Source of the DNA: a virus
Reading direction: 5' to 3' (one strand)
DNA length: 43,552 nt
IMG/VR virus record: IMGVR_UViG_3300033148_008077
Location: 1-43,552 of that record
Part shown: positions 17,449-25,614 of the stretch, piece after piece
How positions within the stretch are numbered: the stretch's first letter is position 1
How the letters are laid out: the number at the start of each line of letters is the position of its first letter
Made by a program: the position numbers and the translations under genes
Notes under the pieces: generated by a model
What the model was told of the DNA's origin: nothing
Database searches by the model: none
Seen by the model: only the letters and a program-made list of their open reading frames with translations

Positions 17449-18050
17449 AAGAGCAGAGATACCAAAAACTTTTAAAAAAGTTATTCCCTCAAGGATGGGC
17501 ATGGCAGAGAAAAAGTGACTCTGATAGTACCATGTCAAAACTATTAGACTCTCTTGCTCTTGAATATTGTAGAGTAGATGATAGAGGTCTTGACCTCATT
17601 AATGAGGTTGATCCAAATACTACCTTTGAGCTCCTTGAAGATTGGGAGAGGCTCCTAGGTCTACCTGATGAATGTACACCAATAGATGAATTTCTCACTC
17701 TCCAAGAGAGGAGACAAAGAGTGCTCCAAGTCCTTACTACAAGAGGCGGTCAAAATGCTGAGTTTTATAAAACTCTTGCCTCAAATTTTGGCTTTGATAT
17801 TGGAGTCCTTGAGGTCAAAGATAATCCTCCATTTAGAGCAGGCATAGGTAGGGCAGGTGATGCTTTGACCAATGGCCTTTGGAGATACGCTTTTATTATT
17901 GAGGCCCCATCTGACTCAATAATAAAATTTAGAGCAGGATTATCCAGGGCAGGTGATCCATTACTCAAAGTCAGCAATGCGACTCTTGAGTGCTTAATAC
18001 AAAAACATAAACCTGCACATACTATAGCAATTTTTACTTTTGGAAATTAG
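17430..18050 (+). CDS. Baseplate protein (Mu gp48 / DUF2313-like)
   Basis: 206 residues with the family pattern LLKKLFPQGWAWQRKSDSDS, FELLEDWERLLGLPDECTP and ERRQRVLQVLTTRGGQNAEF. The C terminus has a duplicated phrase, FRAGIGRAGDAL then FRAGLSRAGDPLL, before the last strands. It probably links the wedge to the fibres. Confidence 0.92.
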   Translation: MANSSVKEQRYQKLLKKLFPQGWAWQRKSDSDSTMSKLLDSLALEYCRVDDRGLDLINEVDPNTTFELLEDWERLLGLPDECTPIDEFLTLQERRQRVLQVLTTRGGQNAEFYKTLASNFGFDIGVLEVKDNPPFRAGIGRAGDALTNGLWRYAFIIEAPSDSIIKFRAGLSRAGDPLLKVSNATLECLIQKHKPAHTIAIFTFGN

Positions 18051-18059
18051 GAGGCAACA

Positions 18060-18626
18060 ATGTTTAGAATAGACTCAGAGGGAGCCACCATTGACAACAA
18101 ATTTACAGAGGGTGATCCTGGATTATCTATACCTGCAACTGTTGTCTCTGATGAATGGCTTAATCATGTACAGGAGGAGATTACACAATTTATAGAGTAC
18201 ACAGGTATTACTCTATCAAAGGCAGATGATAATCAACTCCAAAAATCTTTAGTAGAATTTTTCTTAATGGGAGGGAGTGCATCTCCTGTCTCACAGGCAT
18301 TAAGCAATAATGCAGGTCCTCTTGATGTAGTAGGATTTGATTTTGATAGTGCTGCTATTAAGGGAAAAGTTGCTTTCTATAATATTGAAAGAAAAACAGA
18401 TACTCAAAACGTCCAGGAGACAGGTCTGATTTTTATTACAAGAGATAGTGCTGATAGTCTTTGGAGGATATCAAATATGTCTTTCCATGATGATGCAGGC
18501 GTTGTCTTTAGTGAGACTCTTGATGCAGGATCAGTTAGTAAATTACAATATACTACTGATGATCTGACAGGGACTACTTACTCAGGGCAAATAGATTTAA
18601 CAGCAGTTTTTGAATTTAGAATATAG
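18060..18626 (+). CDS. Tail fibre N-terminal domain-type protein
   Basis: 188 residues. The N terminus (FTEGDPGLSIPATVVSDEWL, then NHVQEEITQFIEYTGITLSK) is the segment found at the start of many fibre proteins encoded after gp48. Here it is followed by a compact beta-rich domain instead of a long fibre, so it is probably an adaptor or short fibre. GGAGG at 18050-18054 serves as ribosome binding site. Confidence 0.75.
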   Translation: MFRIDSEGATIDNKFTEGDPGLSIPATVVSDEWLNHVQEEITQFIEYTGITLSKADDNQLQKSLVEFFLMGGSASPVSQALSNNAGPLDVVGFDFDSAAIKGKVAFYNIERKTDTQNVQETGLIFITRDSADSLWRISNMSFHDDAGVVFSETLDAGSVSKLQYTTDDLTGTTYSGQIDLTAVFEFRI

Positions 18627-18634
18627 GGGGAGCA

Positions 18635-20665
18635 ATGAAGTTATTTAATTTTATTTTTGTATGGCTCCTGATTTTTTCATCTATCACATTTGCAGCAAAG
18701 ATTGGAGATGATGAGTTAAAGATTGGAAAGTCAGGATCAGCAGCAGACAAGATCATTAAGCTTGGAGAAGATAGGCTTATTAGATCAAATGAGAGTACAG
18801 GAAATCTTGAGTTTTCAAATGACACAGGATCTCTTTGGAAAAAGATAGGGTCTGGTACAGGTGCAGGTGGTGCAGGGGGAGTCAATATCCTTTCAAATGC
18901 ATCCTTTGAGGATGGTCTTACCAACTGGACTAATTCAGGTGGTACACTTACTCAGGAGACTTATACTAATGGGCTTGATGGAAATACTAAGTATGCTCGA
19001 TTTGTTGCCACAGGTGCAGGTCAGTATGTTGAGACAGATCTTACTACCTTTCATGATAATTTATCAGGTGGTGGTATGGGAGATTTTAAATATCTCCAAG
19101 GTGATAATGCTTTTGTTTATAAAGTCATCAATGGATCTGCAGGGGTAATTTCATCAGGTGATATTTCTGATCTTACCTCATGGCTTAAAGCTCCTACAAT
19201 AACCTTTGATATCCCATCACAGGCAAAACTTAGAATTGAGTCAACAGGTGCAGGTACAATTGATTTTGATGAGGCTTATCTTGGATCTAATAAGAATATT
19301 TCTCCTGTTGGAAAAGGCTCTTATTTTGTTGGTAGTATTACTTATCCTGCTCAATCTATAGATGCATTAAACTCATCAACTTCATGGACATCATTATCCT
19401 TTGCCTCTTTGCCATTATCAATAACTACAATAGGTGATGTAGCTCTTGTGAACTCAGGTCAGGATGTTGCAATCACTATCCCTAATGCAAAAAAAGGAAC
19501 TTATGTTATTAATCTTCATGGTGAGTTATTCCAGACAAATTCAGGGGATAACGTTGGCTCATGGAGAGTACATGATGGCACAGCATCTTATCAAGAAAGT
19601 ATTGAGGGTGTTATTAATGTTGAGGCTTACACATATTTTGGAGATAAAACCTTTAGTATTCCTGTTACAAGTGATGGGAGTATCACTTTTGCTATCCAAA
19701 ACAAGTCAAATACAGGATCAGTTGGAGCAGTAAGGCTATCCACAGCAGGGGCAAAAATTTCAGTTCAATATTACCCCTCTGGGTCAGAGACAGTTGAGGC
19801 ATTTACTCCTGAGCAAGCTGATTTTTTTATAAGTGGATCTATTGGGGGAGGTAATGCCTCACTGTTAAATAGTGCATCGGAAACACCGATTGAGAGTAGC
19901 TCGTTATCAATGATTTTAAAGGATGGGATTGCAACAATACCTTGCTCTGGTACAAACTTATCAACAGGTCTTACTTGCTCCGTAGGCAATGAGAGCGTTG
20001 GCGTTGTATTTAATGCTCCATTATCGGGAGTTTATGAGATATGTATGAGGGCACTGGCCGATGGTGCGTCCGCCCATGGTGTCAGAATAGTTGAAACAGA
20101 AAATGCAGCACAGACAATTTTGAACACATCTACACAAATGGCGTATTTATCACAAGATCAGTGGTTTAGTATTTGTGCGCCAATGGATGTTAATAGCTCC
20201 GGTAAAAAAACCTTTAGACTTTTTTCAAAAGGATCAACCGCAAGTGTGTTCGTCATGGATAGAGCTGCTGCAGTTTGGGGTCGAGAGCTTGCTTTTACGG
20301 TAAAATTATTAAGTCACAATGTCTCAAGACCAATAATCCAAAACATGGTTGATACTAGTGTTGGGAGTGGGGTTAGGCATGATGGATGCAGGGTAAATGA
20401 GTCGGGAAGCACATACAGTTTTGATCTGGCCAGTGGGATGTGTGATAGTTGGTTTGCAAGTTTATCGAATAATGGATCTGGTGATATTGATTTGGTGTTT
20501 ATAAACAGTGGTGATTATTCTTGCTCAGTATCAGGGGCTAGTCCTACTCGTAGCATAGCAATACAGTATCCAGATAATACAAAAATTAATATTTTGTCAT
20601 CAAGAACTTCAGATCAAGTACCAAGCGATCAAGCATTTAGTGTTTTATGTAGTAAGAAAAGATAA
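18635..20665 (+). CDS. Long fibre-like protein with signal peptide and mosaic C terminus
   Basis: 676 residues. It begins with a clear Sec signal peptide (MKLFNFIFVWLLIFSSITFA, cleavage expected after residue 20 or 21). Next come a short repetitive stretch (KIGDDELKIGKSG, KLGEDRLIRS), a Gly-rich linker, and a carbohydrate-binding-like beta domain (NILSNASFEDGLTNWTNSGG). A C1q/TNF-like sandwich is possible near 230-390. From about residue 408 the C-terminal domain is rich in Cys (CSGTNLSTGLTC, CDSWF, SCSVSG). The last 270 codons are much richer in CpG than the first 400, so the receptor-binding end is likely acquired. A host-exported or displayed protein is an alternative to a virion fibre. 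Confidence 0.6.
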   Translation: MKLFNFIFVWLLIFSSITFAAKIGDDELKIGKSGSAADKIIKLGEDRLIRSNESTGNLEFSNDTGSLWKKIGSGTGAGGAGGVNILSNASFEDGLTNWTNSGGTLTQETYTNGLDGNTKYARFVATGAGQYVETDLTTFHDNLSGGGMGDFKYLQGDNAFVYKVINGSAGVISSGDISDLTSWLKAPTITFDIPSQAKLRIESTGAGTIDFDEAYLGSNKNISPVGKGSYFVGSITYPAQSIDALNSSTSWTSLSFASLPLSITTIGDVALVNSGQDVAITIPNAKKGTYVINLHGELFQTNSGDNVGSWRVHDGTASYQESIEGVINVEAYTYFGDKTFSIPVTSDGSITFAIQNKSNTGSVGAVRLSTAGAKISVQYYPSGSETVEAFTPEQADFFISGSIGGGNASLLNSASETPIESSSLSMILKDGIATIPCSGTNLSTGLTCSVGNESVGVVFNAPLSGVYEICMRALADGASAHGVRIVETENAAQTILNTSTQMAYLSQDQWFSICAPMDVNSSGKKTFRLFSKGSTASVFVMDRAAAVWGRELAFTVKLLSHNVSRPIIQNMVDTSVGSGVRHDGCRVNESGSTYSFDLASGMCDSWFASLSNNGSGDIDLVFINSGDYSCSVSGASPTRSIAIQYPDNTKINILSSRTSDQVPSDQAFSVLCSKKR

Positions 20666-20676
20666 GGAGCTTAATA

Positions 20677-21438
20677 ATGAGATTTATACTTTTATTTTTA
20701 ATTAGTTTTTCAGCATTTGCAAATTATGCTCTCAAGACAGAAATTGAGAGTAAGTCAATCGGTAAGGTCTATTTAAAAAGACCAAAAACAGGTGACTATC
20801 TAAAGCTACCAAAAGGATTTCACTCCAACTATTACAAAATAATTAATGAGATGATCTCTGATATTGATCAACCTATCTATGAGGCAAAGTCAAATATCAT
20901 TTCTTGCTCTGCAATTATTGATGATCCTGCAACAATAGAAATTGATGAGACTAAATCTCAAGAGCAAGACTGTATAGATAAAGCTGCAATACATATCTGT
21001 GATACAGAGACAGGTCATTACATGGTAAGAGCTGAGAATAATTCAGAGGTCTATTGCACTAAATTGCTTGGATATGTCCAGGTCTTATCAGGTAGTAAGG
21101 TTGTGGTAGAGGATGCAGCTTTAAAGAACTCCTATGAGGCAGCAAAGACCTTACAGGAGGTAATGGATAGTGCAGTCAATGCCAAAGTTAAAGATATGGA
21201 TTTTGGCAGAAAGCTTTATGCAATTGTTAAAGTCTCTAGTGATGTAAAAGGTCTTAGTAAGGGGCTAAGAAAGCAGCTTAAGACTGATCTCAAGGAAATC
21301 AAAGAGGATTTACTTGATGGAGATATTTGCATGGCAAAAGATGGAGTCATTGCACTTACAGCAAATGGTACAACTATCCTACAAAGTGACATTGATGATA
21401 TTATTGCCAGGATAGATACTTATAAAAGTTGTATGTGA
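20677..21438 (+). CDS. Secreted protein of unknown function
   Basis: 253 residues with a signal peptide (MRFILLFLISFSAFA). The mature part has several cysteines (CSAIID, DCIDKAAIHICD, YCTK, ICMAKDG, SCM), which fits a disulfide-bonded periplasmic or surface protein, and a C-terminal helical half. It follows the fibre-like gene with aaggag upstream and its stop overlaps the next start (ATGA). No family recognised. Confidence 0.65.
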   Translation: MRFILLFLISFSAFANYALKTEIESKSIGKVYLKRPKTGDYLKLPKGFHSNYYKIINEMISDIDQPIYEAKSNIISCSAIIDDPATIEIDETKSQEQDCIDKAAIHICDTETGHYMVRAENNSEVYCTKLLGYVQVLSGSKVVVEDAALKNSYEAAKTLQEVMDSAVNAKVKDMDFGRKLYAIVKVSSDVKGLSKGLRKQLKTDLKEIKEDLLDGDICMAKDGVIALTANGTTILQSDIDDIIARIDTYKSCM

Positions 21439-21785
21439 TGAGTGCTGCTGCATGGATTTCAATAGGATCTGTTTTATTTTTATCACTAACTGCTGTGGTT
21501 GGATTTTTTTTAAAGCAATTTTTCCTTAGGATTGATAAATTAATTGATGGTCTATCTAAGAAATTAGATAAATCAATCATGACTTTAACAAGTCTTGATA
21601 AATCAGTTGCATTAATCCAAAAAGATTTGGTGTTTTTCAGAAAAGAGCTTGATGAGTTTTCTGATTTTAAAAAATCAACTAGTGGTGAGATCTTTGAAAT
21701 TAGGCAAAAAATCCATCAACATGGAAATGAGATTAATTCAATGAATTTGAAAGTTATTGAGTGCAAAGAGTGTCACTCAGTTTAA
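21438..21785 (+). CDS. Small membrane protein with coiled coil, lysis candidate
   Basis: 115 residues from ATG 21438 (TTG 21429 is less likely). One N-terminal membrane segment (SIGSVLFLSLTAVVGFFL, about residues 7-24) is followed by a long heptad-like region (IDKLIDGLSKKLDKSIMTLT and further). The topology resembles inner-membrane spanins of the Rz type or coiled-coil holin partners. There is no sequence proof of either role. Confidence 0.6.
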   Translation: MSAAAWISIGSVLFLSLTAVVGFFLKQFFLRIDKLIDGLSKKLDKSIMTLTSLDKSVALIQKDLVFFRKELDEFSDFKKSTSGEIFEIRQKIHQHGNEINSMNLKVIECKECHSV

Positions 21786-21809
21786 TCATAATCCAATGAG
21801 GGGGATACA

Positions 21810-22151
21810 ATGAATGATGAAGTAAAAAAGTATGATGTGAAAAATACTCTTGAAGTAATGAAATTAGGTGCATCTATTAGTAAGGCAATTAAAAATGCTC
21901 AGGCAGATGGAAAGGTTGATGCAAATGATATGATCCATCTCATCCCTGTAATGGCAGATGTAGGGCCTGCAATTGAGGGTATCTCGCTTGTATCTAAAGA
22001 GATCATGGACCTTGATATGGAGGAAAGTGAGATGCTTATTACTGAGGCAGGTAAGATGGTTGGTGAGGTTCTTGAAAAAGAGGCCCTAATTAAGAAAATT
22101 AATGCATGGATTAAAGCAGGTCTGGCAATCCTTGAGGCAGTTAATGCTTAG
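21810..22151 (+). CDS. Helical protein of unknown function
   Basis: 113 residues, good ribosome binding site (gaggggg, 21798-21804). It is mostly helical, acidic in the centre, with an amphipathic C terminus (IKKINAWIKAGLAILEAVNA). AQADGKVDANDMIHLIPVM resembles a calcium-loop-like turn, but I would not call it an EF hand. A strong terminator follows, suggesting high expression. Confidence 0.65.
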   Translation: MNDEVKKYDVKNTLEVMKLGASISKAIKNAQADGKVDANDMIHLIPVMADVGPAIEGISLVSKEIMDLDMEESEMLITEAGKMVGEVLEKEALIKKINAWIKAGLAILEAVNA

Positions 22152-22179
22152 GCATTTATAATTGACTCTTAATTGCTCC

Positions 22180-22203
22180 AGGGGCCTATGGCCCCTTTTT
22201 TTT
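22180..22203 (+). terminator. Rho-independent terminator
   Basis: A 7-bp stem (AGGGGCC at 22180-22186, GGCCCCT at 22190-22196) with a 3-base loop runs into a row of T ending at 22203. It closes the unit that ends with the 113-residue protein. Confidence 0.9.
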
Positions 22204-22216
22204 ATAGGAGGATGAT

Positions 22217-22435
22217 GTGGATTATTTTGGTCTTGCATTAAGTTTTGGAGAAAAACTCCTAGGACATCTACCTAATTATGATCAAAAAATATTAAAGAAA
22301 TTTCACAAGCTTAAAAAGCAATATATTATTGAAAAGAAAAAGGCTTATCCTCAAAGAGATGATGACAAGATCCTTTCACTTAAAGATGAGTTGGGTATCT
22401 ATCTTGAGGAAATCAACATGGAGGCAAATAAATGA
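22217..22435 (+). CDS. Small charged protein of unknown function
   Basis: 72 residues, GTG start at 22217 set by AGGAGG at 22206-22211. Lys-rich and helical (ILKKFHKLKKQYIIEKKKAY). It overlaps the lipoprotein-like gene (ATGA), so the two are probably made together. Confidence 0.65.
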   Translation: MDYFGLALSFGEKLLGHLPNYDQKILKKFHKLKKQYIIEKKKAYPQRDDDKILSLKDELGIYLEEINMEANK

Positions 22436-22728
22436 GACAATTAATCTTAATCCTCTTCATGATATTTATAATTGATGCATGTGCAGCATGGGGAGGTAAA
22501 AAACCTCAGTATCCTGAGAGATCTCTTCAAAATAAGATGTACCATCTTTGTCAAGATTTTGAGGTTGAGGACCCGATTGGTAAAGTATGCAATCATTGGT
22601 GTCCTAAGAAGAGATGCACTCAAATAGACCAATTTAAGCTTACTATAAAGGATCTGAGAGATCCTGAGGTCTTTAAATGGTTCAGGGCAGGGGGATTTGT
22701 TCTAATAAAAGAGGATCAATTTCTCTGA
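22432..22728 (+). CDS. Putative small lipoprotein or secreted protein
   Basis: 98 residues. The hydrophobic N terminus LILILFMIFIIDACAAW carries a lipobox-like IDAC, so Cys 17 could be lipidated; Asp at -2 is unusual. The mature part has CxxxxxWCPKKRC-type cysteines. It could be an outer-membrane spanin partner for the coiled-coil membrane protein at 21438, or an exclusion lipoprotein. Confidence 0.6.
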   Translation: MRQLILILFMIFIIDACAAWGGKKPQYPERSLQNKMYHLCQDFEVEDPIGKVCNHWCPKKRCTQIDQFKLTIKDLRDPEVFKWFRAGGFVLIKEDQFL

Positions 22729-22732
22729 TAGA

Positions 22733-22761
22733 TTGATTAAAAAATGGACTTTGGGTAAAAT
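22733..22761 (+). promoter_or_regulatory. Candidate promoter for the tip-protein cluster
   Basis: TTGATT (22733-22738), a 17-base spacer and TAAAAT (22756-22761), with 4 and 5 of 6 consensus bases. It lies in the only sizeable gap here, after the 98-residue gene and about 50 bases before the next start. Confidence 0.5.
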
Positions 22762-22817
22762 ATAGAAAAGGCATATTTTTTCTTAAAGGCCCATAAATCA
22801 AGAGGATTTAATAACTA

Positions 22818-23216
22818 ATGTCAATTTTACTGCCTAGTAATATTTCTGCTGAAAGTGCTGCAAAGCTCAAGATCAAGAAAATTGCATCTGAGGTAATAGC
22901 ATTATTTGAATTGATTAAATTAGACTCAAATACTCATGCATCAAAAGCAGACATTACTTCATATACTAATGCCAAGGTAATAGGGATTGCCATTGAGTCA
23001 GCAATTATAGGCCAAGAATTTGAGATACAATTATTTGGAGTAGTAGAGGACCCTAGTTTTTTATTTACTTTAGGAGAGCCTTTATTTTTACAATCCTTGA
23101 GTGGAATAGGAGAGACAGCTCCATCTGCATCAGGTCAATTTATTACAAATGTAGGTCAATCATTAGGGGCAGGTGGTATCTTCATAGATATCATTGATCC
23201 AGTGGAGATTATATGA
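22818..23216 (+). CDS. Beta-rich virion/tip protein, paralogue 1
   Basis: 132 residues. After a helical N terminus it has the pattern NAKVIGIAIESAIIGQEFEI, then QLFGVVEDPSFLFTLGEPLF and TAPSASGQFITNVGQSLGAG. The same arrangement (novelty-of-value phrase VIGI..., ...LGEPL/YYLSDG..., PPTASGxxxxxLGQ) occurs in the next gene and at the end of the 454-residue protein. I infer a small beta-sandwich of the kind found in phage tail tips. Confidence 0.6.
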   Translation: MSILLPSNISAESAAKLKIKKIASEVIALFELIKLDSNTHASKADITSYTNAKVIGIAIESAIIGQEFEIQLFGVVEDPSFLFTLGEPLFLQSLSGIGETAPSASGQFITNVGQSLGAGGIFIDIIDPVEII

Positions 23217-23644
23217 CCTATAAATTAATTGCAAAACTTGCAGGTAAAGATATTCTAGTTGATCCATTACAAGCAAGTGGAGCAAATATAGTCTTGCCCG
23301 ATGTACCATGTGAGGCAAGTGTCTATGTAAAAGCAGCAGTCATTATGCAGGTCTCAGGGATAGCAAAAAATGCTATTGCAGACTCTCTTTCTAACTCAAA
23401 TGTAATAGGGATAGTTGAGGCAAAAGGAGACCTCAGTCATTGTGATATCAGAGTCCTTGGTATTACTGCAGATATTTTTTCAGGATTAGATGTCACTAAA
23501 GAGTATTATTTAAGTGATGGAGTTGCAGGGGCAATTACAAATATCCCTCCAACTGCAAGTGGTAGTGTTTTATTAAAACTAGGTCAACCATTTAGTGCAG
23601 ATGAATTTCTAGTATCTAAGGGCCAAAGTACAGTGAGGTTGTAA
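23213..23644 (+). CDS. Beta-rich virion/tip protein, paralogue 2
   Basis: 143 residues with SNSNVIGIVEAKGDLSHCDI, LGITADIFSGLDVTKEYYLS and IPPTASGSVLLKLGQPFSAD, a module repeatedly found in phage structural proteins. It overlaps the previous gene by 4 bases and abuts the next. Confidence 0.65.
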   Translation: MTYKLIAKLAGKDILVDPLQASGANIVLPDVPCEASVYVKAAVIMQVSGIAKNAIADSLSNSNVIGIVEAKGDLSHCDIRVLGITADIFSGLDVTKEYYLSDGVAGAITNIPPTASGSVLLKLGQPFSADEFLVSKGQSTVRL

Positions 23645-23953
23645 ATGACAAAGAAAAAGGCAGCAAAGAAAGTTGAAAAAGTTGAGCAAAGAACTCATCT
23701 CACAGATATTGAGATGCTTAGAATTGAAAACAATTCATTAAAAGTTGAATTGTTTAATACTAAAGCAGCATTAATAGACAAGGTTAGTCGGCTTAATGCT
23801 ATCTCAGTGGAAAAGCAGAGCCATGAGGTAATGCTTGAATTAAACAAAGCAAAGAATGAGAGAAAAGATTATAATATAAAAATCAAGGATGAAATGGGGC
23901 TTCAATCCGAAACATGGGGCTATGACCCAATAACAGGAGAGGTTAAATCATGA
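23645..23953 (+). CDS. Coiled-coil small protein
   Basis: 102 residues, starting directly after the preceding stop. Basic N terminus (TKKKAAKKVEKVEQR), a central heptad pattern (IEMLRIENNSLKVELFNTKA) and a conserved-looking end (MGLQSETWGYDPITGEVKS). It overlaps the next gene by 4 bases. Likely a structural linker or chaperone for the tip proteins; no family recognised. Confidence 0.65.
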   Translation: MTKKKAAKKVEKVEQRTHLTDIEMLRIENNSLKVELFNTKAALIDKVSRLNAISVEKQSHEVMLELNKAKNERKDYNIKIKDEMGLQSETWGYDPITGEVKS

Positions 23954-25314
23954 GTGAAAAATTTATTAAAATTGGGCCAAATGGGGAAAACCAGGAGGTC
24001 TTAGGTTATTTAACAAGTGAATTTATTGATGAGTCTGCAGGTGCAGGTGATGCAGGCAAGCCAATTATGCTTGATGCTGCAGGTAAAATTGCTGCATCTA
24101 TGATTGATCCAGGCAATGTTGCCCATGACTCTACCAGTGGAATGGCAGCGTCAATAGGACATACATCTTTCCCTTTGCTTAATGGTACAAGACCATTTAC
24201 AGCAAAAATTGCTTATGTCTCACATCCATCATTTACAATAGATACTGAATTAATTGATAAAAAATATGTTGATGATCTTGCATTGGGATTTGACTGGCTC
24301 CCATCTGTACAGACACGTCTTGCAAATCCTCCAGGAGTTCCTGGTACAGGTGACAGGTATATGATTGTTACACCTGCAACAGGTGCATGGCTTGGTAAAG
24401 AGGATCAGATTGCTCAATGGTCAGGTACTGCATGGGAGTTCACAATACCAAATGCAGGTAATACTGTAATTGTTGAAGATGTACCAGGGTCTCAGTTTAC
24501 TTATGATGGAGTGAATTGGATTGAGCAAAATTTTGAAAGCACTACAGTTGGTGATGGTCTACAGATTTCAGGTAATGAGATTTCTATTGATCCAACTCTT
24601 GCAGGTGATGGGCTTGGATATCTTACAGGTGTAATGAAAGTCAATGTTGATGATGCCTCTCTTGAAATAGATACAGATATCGTTAGAGTAAAAGCACTTG
24701 GTATCACAGATGCTATGCTTGCAGGATCTATCTCTGATGGAAAGCTTGCAGAGGATTATATCAAAACATCTGAGGTTGATGGTGTAACAATTGAATTTGG
24801 CACATCTCTTAATGTAAAAGATGATGGTATCAATGCTCTTAAGATTGATTGGGGTGTTGGAGCAAATCAGGTAAGTGCAACTGATGTACCAATTGCAGAT
24901 GCAGGTGGGCATACAGCAGAGACAGAGGTTGAGGGAGCATTACAAGAGCTCTATGGATTAATTGGAGAGCGTGGTGTTGAGCTTACCTCTGCAGGTGTAT
25001 CCAAGGGAGATCTTCTTTATGTGAGTGCAGCAAACACTCTTGCAAAATATGCAACTATTACTACTTTTCATAAAGCAGTAGGGCTTGCAAATGCAACAGT
25101 AGGTGCAGCATCTCCTGTTAAATCATTAAGCAATGATACTTTACTTGCAGGTGTCCTTTCAGGTGCAACTCCTGGGGATGTTTATTATTGGGATGGCAGT
25201 AACCATGTCAACTCAATACCTGCTACAAGTGGGGCCTATGTTATTCAGACAGGTATTGCAGCAAATTTAAATGATCTTTATGTTGAGGTGCGCCCAATCA
25301 AAAAGAACATTTAG
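23950..25314 (+). CDS. Tail fibre/tip protein with C-terminal tip module, paralogue 3
   Basis: 454 residues. It contains a phage-fibre-type region: PSFTIDTELIDKKYVDDLAL, then a DUF2793-like piece (GTGDRYMIVTPATGAWLGKE, DQIAQWSGTAWEFTIP) and repeated VDD/ITDAMLAGSISDGKLAEDYI stalk-like strands. The C-terminal module (GVSKGDLLYVSAANTLAKYA, GDVYYWDGSNHVNSIPATSG) resembles the two small paralogues upstream. A structural fibre is likely; its place on the virion is unknown. Confidence 0.75.
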   Translation: MSEKFIKIGPNGENQEVLGYLTSEFIDESAGAGDAGKPIMLDAAGKIAASMIDPGNVAHDSTSGMAASIGHTSFPLLNGTRPFTAKIAYVSHPSFTIDTELIDKKYVDDLALGFDWLPSVQTRLANPPGVPGTGDRYMIVTPATGAWLGKEDQIAQWSGTAWEFTIPNAGNTVIVEDVPGSQFTYDGVNWIEQNFESTTVGDGLQISGNEISIDPTLAGDGLGYLTGVMKVNVDDASLEIDTDIVRVKALGITDAMLAGSISDGKLAEDYIKTSEVDGVTIEFGTSLNVKDDGINALKIDWGVGANQVSATDVPIADAGGHTAETEVEGALQELYGLIGERGVELTSAGVSKGDLLYVSAANTLAKYATITTFHKAVGLANATVGAASPVKSLSNDTLLAGVLSGATPGDVYYWDGSNHVNSIPATSGAYVIQTGIAANLNDLYVEVRPIKKNI

Positions 25315-25326
25315 GAGTAATTAAAA

Positions 25327-25614
25327 ATGGCAAGGCATCCTAAGTTTGGAGTTTTAGAGATAGATGGCGAAGAGCTTGGGGGGCCTGTTGAATACGTCCC
25401 AGTAAGCGAGGATGTATACTATGACCCTAGTTACAGCGAGACGGTCAAGACAAGAATTGATCGTTTTGCTGATGGCTATGGTGATTTTTTTAAATGGTCT
25501 TTAGATCAAGATTTAATTATCCCTGGCAACAGAAGTAAAATTGTTGCCAGGAAAATTCAACTTAATAACTTCAAGCTTGAGTTAGAGCTTGGGGCAAAAT
25601 TGGAAATATCATGA
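25327..25614 (+). CDS. Small protein with distinct codon use, unknown
   Basis: 95 residues, RBS taggag at 25312-25317. It is acidic and beta-rich (GVLEIDGEELGGPVEYVPVS, then ARKIQLNNFKLELELGAKLE). The first 150 bases hold more CpG than neighbouring genes. It overlaps the next gene by 4 bases, so belongs to the tip cluster; no family recognised. Confidence 0.6.
   Translation: MARHPKFGVLEIDGEELGGPVEYVPVSEDVYYDPSYSETVKTRIDRFADGYGDFFKWSLDQDLIIPGNRSKIVARKIQLNNFKLELELGAKLEIS

Noticed and set aside
19464-19733. 89-residue + strand frame inside the fibre-like gene
   Set aside because: Alternative frame with Leu/Met-rich composition and no binding site; the main frame is continuous.
21900-22000. EF-hand-like loop in the 113-residue protein
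   Set aside because: ADGKVDANDM has some spaced Asp residues but lacks the full 12-residue ligand pattern.
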